A stretch of DNA of 64,000 bases from Cryobacterium mannosilyticum (lineage in GTDB: Bacteria > Actinomycetota > Actinomycetes > Actinomycetales > Microbacteriaceae): contig NZ_SOFM01000021.1 of assembly GCF_004402705.1 (NCBI RefSeq), positions 1-64,000 of the forward strand. Direction: 5' to 3'. Made by a program: the position numbers and the translations under genes. The notes beneath the pieces are model-generated. The model saw only the letters and a list, made by a program, of their open reading frames with translations. It had not been told where the DNA came from and made no database searches. This document shows positions 62,315 to 64,000 of the stretch, one piece after another. Numbering within the stretch: the first letter of the stretch is position 1; every line of letters starts with the position of its first letter.

Positions 62315-62949
62315 AGTGCCTCCGTCACGATGTGGAGTGTTTCGACGATCGCCTGGGTTTCTTCACGCATGCTGGCGAAGGCCCCGAAGTCATCGCAGGT
62401 GAAAGCGAATTGGAGCATCTCGCTCGACCCCACGGGGAACACCGCGAAGACGGTGCGCTCGGAAAGCCGGCCTTCGGCCGCGCCGAGTTCGGTGAATTCG
62501 ATCCGTTGGAACAGTCCAACGACTTCGCCGGCGGGGATGTCGGCGCGCCAGAGCTCCAGGTCGCGTGACCGAGCCCCGGGGCGCATCCGAGTGGATTCCT
62601 CCCGGGCTATCCGCTCATAGGCCGCTGGCCCATCGTCGTCGTCCATCGCGAGTTGCTGCACGGTGAGAACGGCACCGATGGTCAGCTGTTTCTCGGGCCG
62701 CACCGAGACCGCCGCAGTGAGCCACGGATTCCGCTGGCCCAGCAGCCGGGTGCGAAGCTCGGCCAGTTCGGCGGCGAAGTCTCCTGTGGTACCCGGATTC
62801 GGGTCACGCTGGGCGACGTCGGCGACGACGCTCTCGGCCCAGCGCGTCGAATCCACGCTTTCCGCCGGGTCGAGCGGCACGGTATAGAAATTGGACGGCA
62901 CGTCGAAGTCGTAGTCGACGATCTGCAGCGCCCTGACACCGGCAGTCAC
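62311..62949 (-). CDS. Unknown soluble protein, paralogue pair member A
   Basis: 212 residues. Segments: YDFDVPSNFYTVPLDPAES at 13-31, a helix ELAELRTRLLGQ, strands WLTAAVSVRP and IGAVLTVQQL, and a final helix EETQAIVETLHIV. No catalytic motif is visible. It overlaps the large partial gene upstream by 4 bp and gene B downstream by 4 bp. Function unknown; in this position it could be a chaperone or immunity-like partner, which is speculation. Confidence 0.68.
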   Translation of the reverse strand: MTAGVRALQIVDYDFDVPSNFYTVPLDPAESVDSTRWAESVVADVAQRDPNPGTTGDFAAELAELRTRLLGQRNPWLTAAVSVRPEKQLTIGAVLTVQQLAMDDDDGPAAYERIAREESTRMRPGARSRDLELWRADIPAGEVVGLFQRIEFTELGAAEGRLSERTVFAVFPVGSSEMLQFAFTCDDFGAFASMREETQAIVETLHIVTEAL

Positions 62950-64000
62950 CGCGTGACCAGGCCTTCGACGCCGTTGGACGCGGCTTTCAGCAGGCTTTCC
63001 GGTCTCAGTTTGATGTCTCCCTCGGTGTTCAGGTTGCCGGGATCATTCATCAGTTTCTCTATCGAACCGCCCACCTGTCTGGCATCCAGCACCACAAGGG
63101 TGACCTTCGCCCCCGCGGTCAGGTCTCCCCAGGGCATGTCGACGGATTTGAGCTTGAGCGGGTTTTTGAGGGCGTCAAGACCTTCCGTCCTGGCCCCGGC
63201 GAGCCACTTCTCGGCGAGATTGGACCCGGTGCCGAGTTTGGATTCGAACGGGTTCTGGAAGATTTCCTTTGCGGCGCCCTTGAAACTCGTGAGGCTCTTC
63301 AGTTCGGTTCGTGCGGCGGTCTTCGTTACGCCGAATACCTTCTTGAATTGGCCTGCATAGAGGCCCTTCGATTTCGACGCCCGGAATGCGAGCGCCCCGG
63401 CCGACTTGGCCTTCGCGGCCTTGGCAAGGTACGTGACCAATTTGCCGCCGAACGCGGCCAGTGCTACGCCCACCGCCGCGAAAATCACGTCGCTGAGGCT
63501 GCCTTCACCCCGCTGGAGTTTGAAGCTCGCGTCAATGAGCGCGATCACCGCGCCCAGGACGGCGAGACCGATCAGGATTGCGCCCAGGATGGGGACCCAC
63601 GAGAGGAAGATCGCCAGCACGCCCGCCCATTCGCAGACTACTTTGATCGCGTCCAGCACCGAGCCCCAGTCGTCCCAGCGAGAGTCATTGAGCCTGTCGC
63701 CCACGTCACCGGTGACAACGTCATTGATGTCATCCGCGGCCGACTTCGCGGCAGCATCTTTGGCCGCGCTGGCGGCGTGCCAGAGTCCCTGGGCGACGCC
63801 GAGTTCGTGCACCCGAGCGTCGTAACGGTCCGCCATGTTCTCGGCGCTTTTCTGGTTGACCGCCTGGTCGTCACCGACCGCTTCGGCCTTCTGATCGGCC
63901 TGCGTCTTGTTCGTGCGGGCGGCGGAGACTTCGCCTTCTGCCTGGGAAATGGTGGAGATCGCGGTGACCGCGTCGTCCTGGGCCGTCTTGAGCTTGCCCG
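62946..64000 (-). CDS. Partial type VII secretion-like substrate protein
   Basis: The frame runs off the right edge; about 350 C-terminal residues are visible. The first 60 visible residues are coiled-coil-like (GKLKTAQDDAVTAIS, SAARTNKTQADQKAEAVGDD). A Trp-rich segment follows (DSRWDDWGSVLDAIKVVCEW), then a hydrophobic stretch (LAIFLSWVPILGAILIGLAV and onwards) and an Ala/Lys/Gly-rich region. This order (helical WXG/LXG-type head, W-rich turn, membrane-active core) is that of actinobacterial T7SS polymorphic-toxin-like proteins. The C-terminal 130 residues match nothing I know. An internal ATG at 63836 is not taken as the start because the coiled coil continues upstream. Confidence 0.6.
   Translation of the reverse strand, partial: GKLKTAQDDAVTAISTISQAEGEVSAARTNKTQADQKAEAVGDDQAVNQKSAENMADRYDARVHELGVAQGLWHAASAAKDAAAKSAADDINDVVTGDVGDRLNDSRWDDWGSVLDAIKVVCEWAGVLAIFLSWVPILGAILIGLAVLGAVIALIDASFKLQRGEGSLSDVIFAAVGVALAAFGGKLVTYLAKAAKAKSAGALAFRASKSKGLYAGQFKKVFGVTKTAARTELKSLTSFKGAAKEIFQNPFESKLGTGSNLAEKWLAGARTEGLDALKNPLKLKSVDMPWGDLTAGAKVTLVVLDARQVGGSIEKLMNDPGNLNTEGDIKLRPESLLKAASNGVEGLVTR

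Overview
The window reads as chromosome of a high-GC actinobacterium. The gene order and the protein sequences (GuaB3 next to GuaB, actinobacterial LivHMGFK, TsaD-RimI-TsaB-TsaE-Alr, Rv0909-like antitoxin, AbiEi-domain proteins) fit the family Microbacteriaceae (Cryobacterium/Leifsonia-like). This assignment is from memory of protein families and gene order, not from a search. No rRNA, tRNA, CRISPR array or transposase was recognised.

Layout. (1) 1-7.2 kb: an AbiEi-domain/nuclease-like gene, glpD, guaB3, a PatB/MalY-type lyase and guaB. (2) 7.4-13.9 kb: a branched-chain amino-acid ABC uptake operon livHMGF, then on the other strand its lipoprotein receptor livK and a shrunken livK paralogue. 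(3) 13.9-18.2 kb: rarD, a solitary groES with two CIRCE operators, a THUMP-like methyltransferase and three small DUF4190-type membrane proteins. (4) 18.3-26.9 kb: a tight operon glmS-acpS-alr-tsaE-tsaB-rimI-tsaD (amino-sugar and D-Ala supply, ACP activation, t6A tRNA modification), a divergent coaA, and glmM in the rplM-rpsI operon. (5) 27-34.3 kb: rplM-rpsI-glmM with truA, then infA-rpmJ-rpsM-rpsK-rpoA-rplQ, with an SGNH-fused acyltransferase between truA and rplQ. (6) 34.4-40.6 kb: a mannitol PTS island (mtlA, mtlF, mtlD, HPr, two orphan EIIB-like proteins and a PRD regulator) lying between map and infA. (7) 40.7-53.2 kb: map, then adk-secY and the complete spc and S10 ribosomal operons except rpsN. 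(8) 53.2-55.3 kb: a non-ribosomal insert at the str/S10 junction holding a second AbiEi-domain/nuclease-like gene between 66-bp direct repeats, and an Rv0909-like antitoxin gene. (9) 55.3-59.8 kb: str operon rpsL-rpsG-fusA-tuf. (10) 60.1-64 kb: an unknown protein, then a four-gene cluster resembling a type VII secretion substrate locus, cut by the window edge.

The most unusual signals are not conventional genes. Three genes (guaB, a DUF4190-type gene and the Rv0909-like antitoxin) carry short tandem repeats that start inside the last codons and duplicate the gene end including the stop codon or its position. Palindromic intergenic elements sharing a CTCGACAAGCTCG-type core sit in gaps of the ribosomal operons. 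Two AbiEi-domain paralogues have a C-terminal D-x10-E-x-D-(x1 or x3)-K pattern suggestive of a PD-(D/E)XK nuclease and lie at disrupted or repeat-bounded loci.
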